DNA of 64,000 nt from Peribacillus muralis (GTDB taxonomy: Bacteria > Bacillota > Bacilli > Bacillales > DSM-1321). The DNA lies in NCBI RefSeq assembly GCF_001439925.1, contig NZ_LMBV01000017.1, positions 18,137 through 82,136 of the forward strand, written 5' to 3'. Shown here piece by piece: positions 46,571 to 53,954 of the stretch; position 1 is the stretch's first letter; every line of letters begins with the position of its first letter. Position numbers and translations under genes: made by a program. The notes under the pieces were generated by a model, which made no database searches, was not told the origin of the DNA, and saw nothing but the letters and a program-made list of their open reading frames with translations.

Positions 46571-46930
46571 TTACTTCCTCCTTGAAAATTATTGGATTTC
46601 ACTTTTGTTATTTATTTCTGGCCTCACAATCTTGAAATTGGACGGAAAACACGCTACAGAATAACTTCCGAAGAACAGTGAAGTCGTGAATCTATTTAAT
46701 AGCAACTGTCCAAATCCCCATATTAGCTGTCTACAGAAAAGTGAAAAATCCCCCCTTTTAATTGTTAGCGCTTTCATTTTTTATATCATCATAACTCTTC
46801 ATCGTTTCATTGACTCTACTTAAGATTACAACTTCTCTTTCATAACGGTGTACCCATGGTAATCGTCTGCTTCGTTCACCCCCTTTCTCCACGCACCTTC
46901 TATAGGAGAAATATTAAGCAGATTAATTTC
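46571..46930 (-). other. Long leader region of the liv-type operon
   Basis: If transcription starts about 12 nt after the -12 element, the untranslated leader spans this 360-nt interval. It holds the cre site at 46763-46777. I see no T-box or other riboswitch. A 17-codon GTG frame and larger stop-free stretches exist but lack a credible start. Confidence 0.4.
46763..46777 (-). promoter_or_regulatory. cre site in the liv leader
   Basis: Minus-strand ATGAAAGCGCTAACA fits WTGNAANCGNWNNCW completely and is close to a full palindrome (AAAGCGCT). It is about 165 nt downstream of the proposed sigma-54 start, a roadblock position. Confidence 0.72.
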
Positions 46931-46941
46931 CTGCTTATAAA

Positions 46942-46957
46942 TGCAAGTGTCGTGCCA
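46942..46957 (-). promoter_or_regulatory. Sigma-54 (SigL) promoter of the liv-type operon
   Basis: Minus-strand TGGCACGACACTTGCA has the exact -24 TGGCAC and -12 TTGCA elements with 5-nt spacing. An enhancer-like element lies 105 bp further upstream. The same pair stands before the acyl-CoA operon at 55604-55755. Confidence 0.85.
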
Positions 46958-47061
46958 AACATTAAAGTACTGTTCATAAGGCTATTCAAATTTCAGGAAT
47001 TCATTTTTGAATTTTAAAAAATTAGAATTATTGGTTTAATTGGGGTTTCCCTCATTCACTA

Positions 47062-47090
47062 ATGACTGAAAAAATCATTTCTGAATCAAG
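47062..47090. promoter_or_regulatory. Upstream activating element, copy 1
   Basis: 29 bp that match the element at 55727-55755 in 22 positions. It comprises ATGACTGAA (47062-47070) and CTGAATCAA (47081-47089), two imperfect copies of TTGACTCAA starting 19 bp apart. Spacing to the -24 element is 105 bp. Probable binding site of the sigma-54 activator encoded at 48073-49770. Confidence 0.75.
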
Positions 47091-47174
47091 CATTCGTACC
47101 TGATAATAGGTGAGTTGATTTGTAGTTAGGTAGTTTTGGGTAGAAGGCACTTCTGGAAAACATATGGAATTTAT

Positions 47175-47209
47175 AAAGAGGTGCGGAATTTTAAATTCCG
47201 CACCTCTTT
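47175..47209. terminator. Terminator overlapping a small membrane-protein gene
   Basis: AAAGAGGTGCGGAATTT is followed almost at once by its exact complement, ending in CTCTTTTGTC: a 17-bp perfect stem. It overlaps the last codons of the gene at 47191-47418, so the stem encodes that protein's C-terminus. Confidence 0.85.
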
Positions 47210-47418
47210 TGTCTCATGAAATATACTAATAATAGTATATTAACAAATATTATACCTGCCAAAGAAAAAAGTCCTTGCAATAAATATCTAATATTATAAA
47301 AAGCTTCCGTTCTATCTTCTTCTCCAAATGGATATGTTGATTCTAGCAGATCAGGAATTTGTAAACTTCCAATAATTATAATAAGCATAAAAATTATAAT
47401 TATATGTTTTTTTTTCAT
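47191..47418 (-). CDS. Small two-helix membrane protein, unknown
   Basis: 75 aa. Lysine-rich start (MKKKH), hydrophobic segment 6-20, an acidic extracytoplasmic loop of about 30 residues (STYPFGEEDRTEAFYN), a second hydrophobic segment (about 48-67) and a basic end (RQKRCGI). The last residues are encoded inside a terminator stem. The ribosome binding site is modest (GGATGGAAGC). It lies between the liv enhancer and a frameshifted peptide gene. No family recognised. Confidence 0.5.
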   Translation of the reverse strand: MKKKHIIIIFMLIIIIGSLQIPDLLESTYPFGEEDRTEAFYNIRYLLQGLFSLAGIIFVNILLLVYFMRQKRCGI

Positions 47419-48019
47419 CTAAGCTTCCATCCTTTATTTATAGGTATATACTTTTTTGTAAGATACACCATACGCTTTTTTTGCAGTACCTGTTCCTTGT
47501 TATATAGTTTAGTTTTATAAACAGGATATACTGTGAATTTTAGTCATTTAACACTTATCCCATTCACCTTACTCAAACTTTAAATGTACCAGGAATCGTT
47601 ATAGTTGCTGTACCCGTAACACTATATCCTAGAGCCCCTGATAATGCAGCCCTCCAACTAGCATCACCACTGATAAAAGCATCATTGTAGTTCTTGTTAA
47701 TATTTTAAACATTATTTTCACTTCCTTAATTCTTTATAGTACATATGCAGTGATTTTCCACTAAATAAACTTTGCATAAGTATTTCTTTTAGTTTTTTAT
47801 GGTACATATGTAACGATATACCATATTTACAAAAGAGCAAGGGATATATAAAGAGCTTTTTCATTGTGCTAGAATACTGTTAAAATTCTTTTCACGACAT
47901 TCAAATTAGAGATATGGATCCCGACAAAATCATTAACGTGCTCTAGCTACCGCTGTTTACAACCCATGATTATCTTTATCACAAAATTTTTTTCGCCCAT
48001 CGCATATTTAGTCAAAAAA
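47419..48019. other. Intergenic region with remnants
   Basis: About 600 bp, AT-rich, between the small membrane-protein gene and the terminator of the sigma-54 activator gene. It contains the frameshifted peptide gene at 47572-47712. I see no other supported feature. Confidence 0.5.
47572..47712 (-). pseudogene. Small secreted-peptide gene with a frameshift
   Basis: AAGGAAGTGAAAATA precedes ATG at 47712. The first frame gives MFKILTRTTMMLLSVVMLVG, a typical signal sequence, and stops at 47629 after 27 residues. The next reading frame continues AALSGALGYSVTGTATITIP and five more residues to a stop at 47572. One extra G in the GGG run at 47650-47652 would join them into about 46 residues. No family recognised; a small exported peptide is possible. 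Could be a true pseudogene or a sequencing error. Confidence 0.45.
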
Positions 48020-48061
48020 CAGCACCTCCATCATTGGCAGTTTCCCTTAATGGAGGTGCTG
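48020..48061 (-). terminator. Terminator of the sigma-54 activator gene
   Basis: CAGCACCTCCAT pairs perfectly with ATGGAGGTGCTG around an 18-nt loop; TTTTTTG follows on the minus strand, 11 nt past the stop. Confidence 0.9.
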
Positions 48062-48072
48062 ATCATGCTTCC

Positions 48073-49770
48073 TTATTCTTTTCCACTGACCTTCAGTCGA
48101 TATTTTTTTAGTTTCCTCACAATCGTTGCCTGACTGGAATCAAGGGCTTCTGCGATTTCATATGTAGTTTGGTAGGTTTGAGCCGCTTTCGTCAAGATTT
48201 CCTTTTCGGCTCCTTCCACTGCCGCTTTTAACGTTAGCGAAGAATGGTAGTTTGACTGTTTCTGATTTTCCGACTGATATTCTTCCGGAAGGTCGTTTAT
48301 CGATATCAGTGAATGGTCCGTCAGTACGACGAGCCTTTCTACAATATTTATCAATTCTCGGACATTTCCCGGCCAATCATGTTGAAAGAAATATTCTTTC
48401 AGCCTCGAATCGATTTCTTTCGAAAATTTATATTGTTCATTCGCTTTCTTTAAAAACAGGTCAGTCAATGCCAAAATATCTTCTCTTCTTTCCCTTAATG
48501 GGGGTATCGTAATCGGAATCACATTCAGCCTATAAAAGAGGTCTTCACGAAAATCACCAGCTTTGACCATTTCCGCTAAATTGCGGTTAGTGGCCGCTAT
48601 TATGCGAACATCGATTTTCTTTGGCTTTGTACCTCCGATTCTTTGGATTTCCCTTTCCTGAAGTGCTCGAAGCAGCTTTACCTGCAATTGCAAAGGGAGC
48701 TCACCGACTTCATCCAAAAATAAGATGCCACTCTCTGCCAGCTCAAACATTCCTGGTTTGCCTTTTTGATTGGCCCCGGTAAATGCTCCTCCTTCATATC
48801 CAAAAAGCTCGGATTCCAATAGATCAGCAGGAATTGCCCCACAATTGATTTTGATGAAATCGCCTTTTTTTGATCGGATGCTCCGATTATAAATATTACG
48901 GGCAAGAATGTCCTTTCCAACACCCGTTTCTCCAAGGATGAGTACGGTCGCATCAATATCCGAGATTCTTTCGGCGATCTCATAAATCATTTTCATTTTA
49001 TCACTGACAAATACGACTCCATCCTTGCTTGTTATCTTCCGCAGTTTTTCAATTTCCTGCTTATATTGATTATTGAGTTCATTAACCTTCGTCAACTCAT
49101 GCATCAGTTCATTTAAATCAGATAAATCCCTTATATTCGTAACGACCTGTACGATTTCCCCTTCAGCATTAAAAACGGGACTTCCTGTAATCAATGTTTC
49201 TTTTCCAGCAAAATTATCCTGTACGACTGATACTGTTCGTCTCAGCTTTACTACCTTATGCGTTACCGAAGCATTCAAGATGCCGCGATTTATCAATTGG
49301 TCCACCGACTTGCCGACATAATACTCTTTTGGTATCCCCGTGATCCGTTCAATTGCTGAATTGGTATAAAGCGTTACTCCATTTTGATCGGTGATGTATA
49401 TTCCATCATAGGAATTTTCGATAATGGCATCCAGAGCGCGATTCAGTTTGTCCGATTCATGAGCATCAATCAGTAAATCATCCAAAAATTGTGTTTCCCT
49501 GCCTATATAAAGAATATTGTCATCATCCATTCGGTTCATAAGCAAAAATAAATACCGTTTATCATCTAGCCTTGCAGCTGCAAGCCTTTTATTATCGAGA
49601 AATTGCCACTCATCAAATTGTTCGGTTAGTGTATGATTACCATCCTGACTTAACGTTTGATTAAAATAGTTGCCCCAATCCTTAATCCGATTTGCAGAAT
49701 CCACGACTAGTGCAGGAAAGGTCGTTTCTTTAAGCAAATTAATCGGAGAATCCTGTTTCACTTGATTCAT
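48073..49770 (-). CDS. PAS-containing sigma-54-dependent activator
   Basis: ATP-driven enhancer-binding protein that opens sigma-54 promoters. 565 aa: an N-terminal region (1-105) with no clear family, a PAS sensor (about 113-215; IIENSYDGIYITDQNG, SAIERITGIPKEY), a short coiled linker, the AAA+ domain with Walker A GETGVGKD (280-287), the sigma-54 contact loop GAFTGA (328-333) and Walker B FLDEVGEL (351-358), and a C-terminal helix-turn-helix (TYEIAEALDSSQATIVRKL). It resembles activators of amino-acid and organic-acid catabolism such as BkdR and RocR. Two sigma-54 promoters with shared enhancers flank it and are its likely targets. Confidence 0.9.
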   Translation of the reverse strand: MNQVKQDSPINLLKETTFPALVVDSANRIKDWGNYFNQTLSQDGNHTLTEQFDEWQFLDNKRLAAARLDDKRYLFLLMNRMDDDNILYIGRETQFLDDLLIDAHESDKLNRALDAIIENSYDGIYITDQNGVTLYTNSAIERITGIPKEYYVGKSVDQLINRGILNASVTHKVVKLRRTVSVVQDNFAGKETLITGSPVFNAEGEIVQVVTNIRDLSDLNELMHELTKVNELNNQYKQEIEKLRKITSKDGVVFVSDKMKMIYEIAERISDIDATVLILGETGVGKDILARNIYNRSIRSKKGDFIKINCGAIPADLLESELFGYEGGAFTGANQKGKPGMFELAESGILFLDEVGELPLQLQVKLLRALQEREIQRIGGTKPKKIDVRIIAATNRNLAEMVKAGDFREDLFYRLNVIPITIPPLRERREDILALTDLFLKKANEQYKFSKEIDSRLKEYFFQHDWPGNVRELINIVERLVVLTDHSLISINDLPEEYQSENQKQSNYHSSLTLKAAVEGAEKEILTKAAQTYQTTYEIAEALDSSQATIVRKLKKYRLKVSGKE

Positions 49771-49863
49771 AACTATTCACCGCCGCAAAAAGAATTCTTT
49801 CTTATGTACAATTCTGGATAATTTTCGAAATCCCTTTAATATTGTCGAATTTCGCTCCCAAAA

Positions 49864-49897
49864 AAAGTAGTGATGAAATAATTTTCATCACTACTTT
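49864..49897 (-). terminator. Terminator of the acyl-CoA operon
   Basis: AAAGTAGTGATGAAA pairs perfectly with TTTCATCACTACTTT (15 bp) around TAAT; TTTTTT follows on the minus strand. It separates the MaoC genes from the activator gene. Confidence 0.9.
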
Positions 49898-49900
49898 CCC

Positions 49901-50302
49901 TTAGTAAGTTTTAAAAATAACCTCTCCACTTATTGCTTCCTTACCTGACTGGTTAGTGGCCGCAACGTTGAAAAAATATCGATCCCCATTTTTTTCCTTT
50001 AAATCAGCTTGAAGAGTTATGACATCATTCAAGAAAACCATACCCTTGAAACGAATCTTGTATTCTTCGATAAAACCAATTTCATAAAGATTACTGAAAA
50101 GCTTCGCCAGGTTTCCCATCGTCCACATTCCATGGGCGATGATACCGGGAAGACCGGCATTTTTTGCTTCCTCATCAATCGTATGAATGGGATTGAAATC
50201 ACCCGATGCTCCGGCATATTTAATGAGGTCCAGTCGCGTTACAGGTGCAAGCTCGATTGAATGTAACGAGTCACCAATATGAAGTTCAGTTAATGTCGTC
50301 AC
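49901..50302 (-). CDS. MaoC-type enoyl-CoA hydratase subunit (catalytic hot-dog domain)
   Basis: 133 aa. The hydratase-2 signature is visible as YAGASGDFNPIHTIDEEAKNAG (about 29-50) with the catalytic Asp/His pair D35 and H40. It overlaps the next gene upstream by 4 nt; that gene encodes the second hot-dog half. Together they should form a two-subunit (R)-specific enoyl-CoA hydratase. Last gene of the sigma-54 operon. Confidence 0.83.
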   Translation of the reverse strand: MTTLTELHIGDSLHSIELAPVTRLDLIKYAGASGDFNPIHTIDEEAKNAGLPGIIAHGMWTMGNLAKLFSNLYEIGFIEEYKIRFKGMVFLNDVITLQADLKEKNGDRYFFNVAATNQSGKEAISGEVIFKTY

Positions 50303-50751
50303 TTGCTCATCACCATCCTTCGTACCGATTCATTGATAATGACAAGCTGCTGGGCAGTGAACACTATTTCCCCAGCTGCATCCGTCCCAAAATTTTTAAG
50401 AGCTAGAAATCCCATTTCGCCTTGTTTTCCTTTTTTCTCATAATAGTCTTTCACTTCCGCATAACAGGTGATTTCTTCCCCTACCTTCAGCGGCCTGTTG
50501 TAGCAATATATCTGCTCGCCATGAATCAACCCTTTATTCGGAAGGTTTAAGCCTTCAATCGTCCCAAAATCAAAGACCCTTGGAAAAGTTGGCGGGGCAA
50601 TATTCGTTCCATATCTGGATCGCCTTCCTACTTCTTCATCGATGAATATCGGATGGGGATCACCAATGGATAAGGCGAATTTTTTTACTGCTCCCCGTTC
50701 TACGATGTTTTTAACGGGTTCAGATCGCTTTCCAATGCTATCGTTAAACAT
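50299..50751 (-). CDS. MaoC-like N-terminal (FAS1-DH region) hydratase subunit
   Basis: 150 aa hot-dog domain of the MaoC_dehydrat_N type: ERGAVKKFALSIGDPHPIF at about 19-37, APPTFPRVFDF, and HGEQIYCYNRPLKVGEEI. The catalytic Asp/His signature is not clearly present here, so it is probably the substrate-binding partner of the MaoC protein encoded by the overlapping gene. Heterodimers of this kind serve bulky substrates such as steroid side chains and mycolic precursors (known family behaviour). Confidence 0.8.
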   Translation of the reverse strand: MFNDSIGKRSEPVKNIVERGAVKKFALSIGDPHPIFIDEEVGRRSRYGTNIAPPTFPRVFDFGTIEGLNLPNKGLIHGEQIYCYNRPLKVGEEITCYAEVKDYYEKKGKQGEMGFLALKNFGTDAAGEIVFTAQQLVIINESVRRMVMSK

Positions 50752-50770
50752 ATCATCCCGCCTTTATCCT

Positions 50771-51535
50771 TTAATTTTTTGGACCGCCTGCAACATATAA
50801 AACCTGCCCACTAATGAATGAGGATGCTTCATCGGCAAAGAATGCAACAGCATGTGCAATATCGCTTGGCTGGCCGCTTCTGGCAACAGGAATGCTATTT
50901 GCCCGATCCTGGATGAATTGCTCAAAACTGACCCCCACCCGCCTCGCGGTTTCTTTCGTCATTTCGGTTTCGATAAAGCCGGGGGCGACCGAATTCGCCG
51001 TTATCCCATATTTACCAAGTTCGATCGCCAGTGTTTTCGTTAACCCCTGAAGGCCGGCTTTTGCTGCTGAATAATTGGCTTGTCCGCGGTTTCCGAGGGC
51101 TGAGGTGGAAGATATATTGATGATCCTGCCATATTTATTTGCCACCATATGCTTCTGGGCGGCACGTACCGCATTGAAGGTCCCTTTTAAATGGACATCC
51201 ATTACTGTTTGCCAATCTGAATCGGTCATTTTAAAAAGGAGATTATCTCGGATGACCCCAGCATTATTCACGAGAATATCAAGTGAGCCGAATGTGTCGG
51301 CTATTTCAGTGACTGAAGCTTCTACCTCTTCGGGGTCCACCACATTTGCCACCTTCGTAAAAATGGTATACCCTTTATCTCTCAATTCATTTCCCGTCGA
51401 TGTCAAAACCTCTTCGTTAATATCGATAATGGCTACCTTTGCGCCTTCTCTGGCAAACAGCTCGACGATCGCCAGCCCTATTCCTCTGCTTCCGCCTGTT
51501 ACTAACGCCGTTTTTCCTGAAAATCTTCCTGTCAT
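50771..51535 (-). CDS. SDR-family 3-oxoacyl/3-hydroxyacyl dehydrogenase, FabG-like
   Basis: 254 aa NAD(P)-dependent oxidoreductase. Rossmann motif VTGGSRGIG (about 13-21), NNAG (about 90-93), catalytic Ser in INISSTSALG and YSAAKAGL (Tyr/Lys near 155-159). AGGAGG precedes the ATG. In an operon with dehydrogenases and a hydratase it should oxidise the 3-hydroxyacyl-CoA. Confidence 0.87.
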   Translation of the reverse strand: MTGRFSGKTALVTGGSRGIGLAIVELFAREGAKVAIIDINEEVLTSTGNELRDKGYTIFTKVANVVDPEEVEASVTEIADTFGSLDILVNNAGVIRDNLLFKMTDSDWQTVMDVHLKGTFNAVRAAQKHMVANKYGRIINISSTSALGNRGQANYSAAKAGLQGLTKTLAIELGKYGITANSVAPGFIETEMTKETARRVGVSFEQFIQDRANSIPVARSGQPSDIAHAVAFFADEASSFISGQVLYVAGGPKN

Positions 51536-51555
51536 CCTCGTTTCCTCCTATTCTA

Positions 51556-52731
51556 TTATAAGAATTGCCCTAATTTAACATGTCCCTTAATCAAATTACG
51601 GGAAATGATCATCCGCTGTATTTCATCCGTTCCATCATAAATCCGCCATAGCCTTGCCTCGCGGTACCACCGTTCAATGGGAAGCTCTTTCGTATAGCCC
51701 ATGCCGCCATGTATCTGCAATACGCGGTCAACGACCCGGTTCCCCATATTCGCGCCATAAAGCTTGGCGATCGAAGCCAAATGGCGGTTATCTTCTCCGT
51801 TATCCAGTGTGAACGCCGCGTTCAGTACAAGCCATCTCGCCGCTTCGATTTCCACCGCGGAATCGGCAATTTGCCATTGGATGGCCTGACGCTCGGCGAT
51901 CGGCTTACCGAATGTGACACGTTCCTTCGCATAGTCTATCGCCATTTGCAGCAACCTTTCTGCCGTACCGACAGCGCGCGCCCCCACAATCCATCTCGCA
52001 AACCCAATCCATTCCAGTCCGAGTTTATAACCGCCATGCACTTCCCCTAAGATGTTTTCCTCGGGTACCTTGACATTGTCGAAAACTAACCCCGCTGGTC
52101 CCCATTCTCCCATCGTATGGATATACTCGGATCTCCAGCCCATGTCACGGTCGACGATGAAACAGGTTACCCCCTCGGTACCGGTCGCCTGATGACGTTC
52201 TTTATCCGTAACGGCAATGACCATGACGAAATCGGCATCATTCCCACCAGTAATGAACGTTTTTTCACCGTTAAGCACCCAGTCGCTTCCCTCTTTAACA
52301 GCCGTCATTTTTATATTTCTTGTATCGGAACCAGCCCCTGGCTCCGTCATCGCAAAACAGGATTTTTTCTCCCCGTTGATCGTTGGGATGAGGTATTTCT
52401 TTTTCTGTTCCTCATTCCCATAATAGAGAATATTATCCGCTGATCCGCCAAAGCTAAAAGGTACGAACGTCTTGGATACCTCCATCAAGACGATTGCCAT
52501 CATAAGCTGCCCTAGATCTGCCCCACCATACTCTTCCGGCGTATTAATGCCCCAAAACCCAGCTTTTTTTGCTTTTTCCTGTAATTCCTTTAATGTCCCC
52601 TCTGGTAAACTAGGTTTTCCAGCCATTTCATTGCGAAGCACTTCATTTTCCAAAGGAATCAATTCATTCTCCACGAACTTGCGGATTGTTTTTTGGACCA
52701 TTTTTTGTTCTTCCGATAAACGTAAATCCAT
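51556..52731 (-). CDS. Acyl-CoA dehydrogenase with Asp at the catalytic-base position
   Basis: 391 aa FAD enzyme. FAD/substrate motif CFAMTEPGAGSDTRN and FITGGNDADF are present. At the usual catalytic glutamate the sequence is IYDGTDEIQ, so the base is D366. Asp at this site is known in the ACAD10/11-like branch. It is next to a second, Glu-containing dehydrogenase, so the two may form a mixed oligomer or act on different acids. Start at ATG with GGAGGG upstream. Confidence 0.87.
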   Translation of the reverse strand: MDLRLSEEQKMVQKTIRKFVENELIPLENEVLRNEMAGKPSLPEGTLKELQEKAKKAGFWGINTPEEYGGADLGQLMMAIVLMEVSKTFVPFSFGGSADNILYYGNEEQKKKYLIPTINGEKKSCFAMTEPGAGSDTRNIKMTAVKEGSDWVLNGEKTFITGGNDADFVMVIAVTDKERHQATGTEGVTCFIVDRDMGWRSEYIHTMGEWGPAGLVFDNVKVPEENILGEVHGGYKLGLEWIGFARWIVGARAVGTAERLLQMAIDYAKERVTFGKPIAERQAIQWQIADSAVEIEAARWLVLNAAFTLDNGEDNRHLASIAKLYGANMGNRVVDRVLQIHGGMGYTKELPIERWYREARLWRIYDGTDEIQRMIISRNLIKGHVKLGQFL

Positions 52732-52758
52732 TTGAATCCCTCCACTTTCCCTATTAGA

Positions 52759-53910
52759 CTAGTGTTGATATTTTTTCTTCAATTGTGCAGTTATGATATT
52801 TTTCTGGATTTCGGACGTACCTTCATATATTCGCGTGATTCTGGCGTCCCGGAAAAAGCGTTCCACTGGGTAGTCCTTCATGTATCCAATTCCGCCATGA
52901 ATTTGGACAGCCTTATCAGCGACGCGATTATACACTTCTGAACCATACAGCTTCAGCATTGCTGCTTCTTTAATGATTTTTGCTTTCTGATCGACCATCC
53001 ATGCGACCCGATATGTGAAGGAACGAAGCGCCTCGATTTCCATAGCCATTTCAGCAAGCATATGAGATACGGCTTGATGATCGATGATAGGCACATCGAA
53101 CTGTTCACGCTCCGTCGCATATTTAATGGAGAGATCCAGCAGGTATTGACAGGAACCCAAATTCCTTGCCGCAAGTCCTGCACGTCCATTCGCAAGGATT
53201 TTCAAGGCATTTACATACCCCTGGCCTACTTCTCCCAGGACATTTTCAGCAGGAACCTCGCAATCTTCAAAAATCAATTCTGCCGAATGTGAGCCCCGAA
53301 GACCCATTTTCCGCTCCATGCTACCCACTTTAAAACCCGGGAAGCCTTTTTCCACTATGAATGAGGTGATTCCTTTTGCTCCTTTGTCCTTATCCGTTAC
53401 CGCCATGACTGTAAAAATCTCAGCTATATCCGCGTTTGTGATATAATGCTTCGTCCCATTCAGGATATACGTATCGCCGTTTTTGACTGCCGTCATCTTC
53501 AGATTCGTCGCATGCGATCCCGCCGCAGGCTCCGTTAGCGCAAATGCGCCAATTTTATTACCGCTTGCCATATCTGGGAGGTATTTTTCCTTTTGCCTTT
53601 CATTGCCCATCTCGACGATTCCTACCGTCCCGATACCAGTATGGGCCCCGATCAGAGTCGTATAGCCATTATGTGTTTTGCCGATTTCCTCATATAAAGC
53701 ACATTTCCCGACCATTCCGATTCCGAGTCCGCCATACTTTTGCGGAATGCTTAGTCCGAATAGTCCGATTTCTTTTGATAAATTTATGATGGAATCAGGG
53801 ATATGATCTTCATCTTCTATTTGCATGGAAAAAGGCTCGATTTGCTCTTCGATAAACTGTCGAATGGTATCTTTTAAAAGAACAATGTCATCATCTAAGC
53901 GAAAGTCCAT
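52759..53910 (-). CDS. Acyl-CoA dehydrogenase
   Basis: 383 aa from the ATG at 53910, with AAAGGGGAATGTAT upstream (an ATG two codons earlier is too close to the site). Motifs AFALTEPAAGSHATN, YITNADIAE, RNLGSCQYLLDLSI and IYEGTSEIQ with the catalytic E363. It lies 27 nt upstream of the second dehydrogenase. A perfect cre match lies 30 nt upstream of its start, overlapping the end of the ligase gene. Confidence 0.88.
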   Translation of the reverse strand: MDFRLDDDIVLLKDTIRQFIEEQIEPFSMQIEDEDHIPDSIINLSKEIGLFGLSIPQKYGGLGIGMVGKCALYEEIGKTHNGYTTLIGAHTGIGTVGIVEMGNERQKEKYLPDMASGNKIGAFALTEPAAGSHATNLKMTAVKNGDTYILNGTKHYITNADIAEIFTVMAVTDKDKGAKGITSFIVEKGFPGFKVGSMERKMGLRGSHSAELIFEDCEVPAENVLGEVGQGYVNALKILANGRAGLAARNLGSCQYLLDLSIKYATEREQFDVPIIDHQAVSHMLAEMAMEIEALRSFTYRVAWMVDQKAKIIKEAAMLKLYGSEVYNRVADKAVQIHGGIGYMKDYPVERFFRDARITRIYEGTSEIQKNIITAQLKKKYQH

Positions 53911-53939
53911 ATACATTCCCCTTTCTAAGGTGAATTTTT

Positions 53940-53954
53940 TGTTAACGCTTTCAA
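53940..53954 (-). promoter_or_regulatory. cre site at the ligase/dehydrogenase junction
   Basis: Minus-strand TTGAAAGCGTTAACA fits WTGNAANCGNWNNCW completely and overlaps the stop codon of the ligase gene. CcpA bound here would act as an internal roadblock within the operon. Confidence 0.65.

Noticed and set aside
46571..46940. T-box or amino-acid riboswitch in the long liv leader
   Set aside because: I could not identify a T-box sequence, antiterminator or terminator hairpin in the leader.
46849..47001. Minus-strand stop-free frame of about 51 codons running through the liv sigma-54 promoter
   Set aside because: It has no usable start, and the promoter and enhancer matches explain the conserved bases better.
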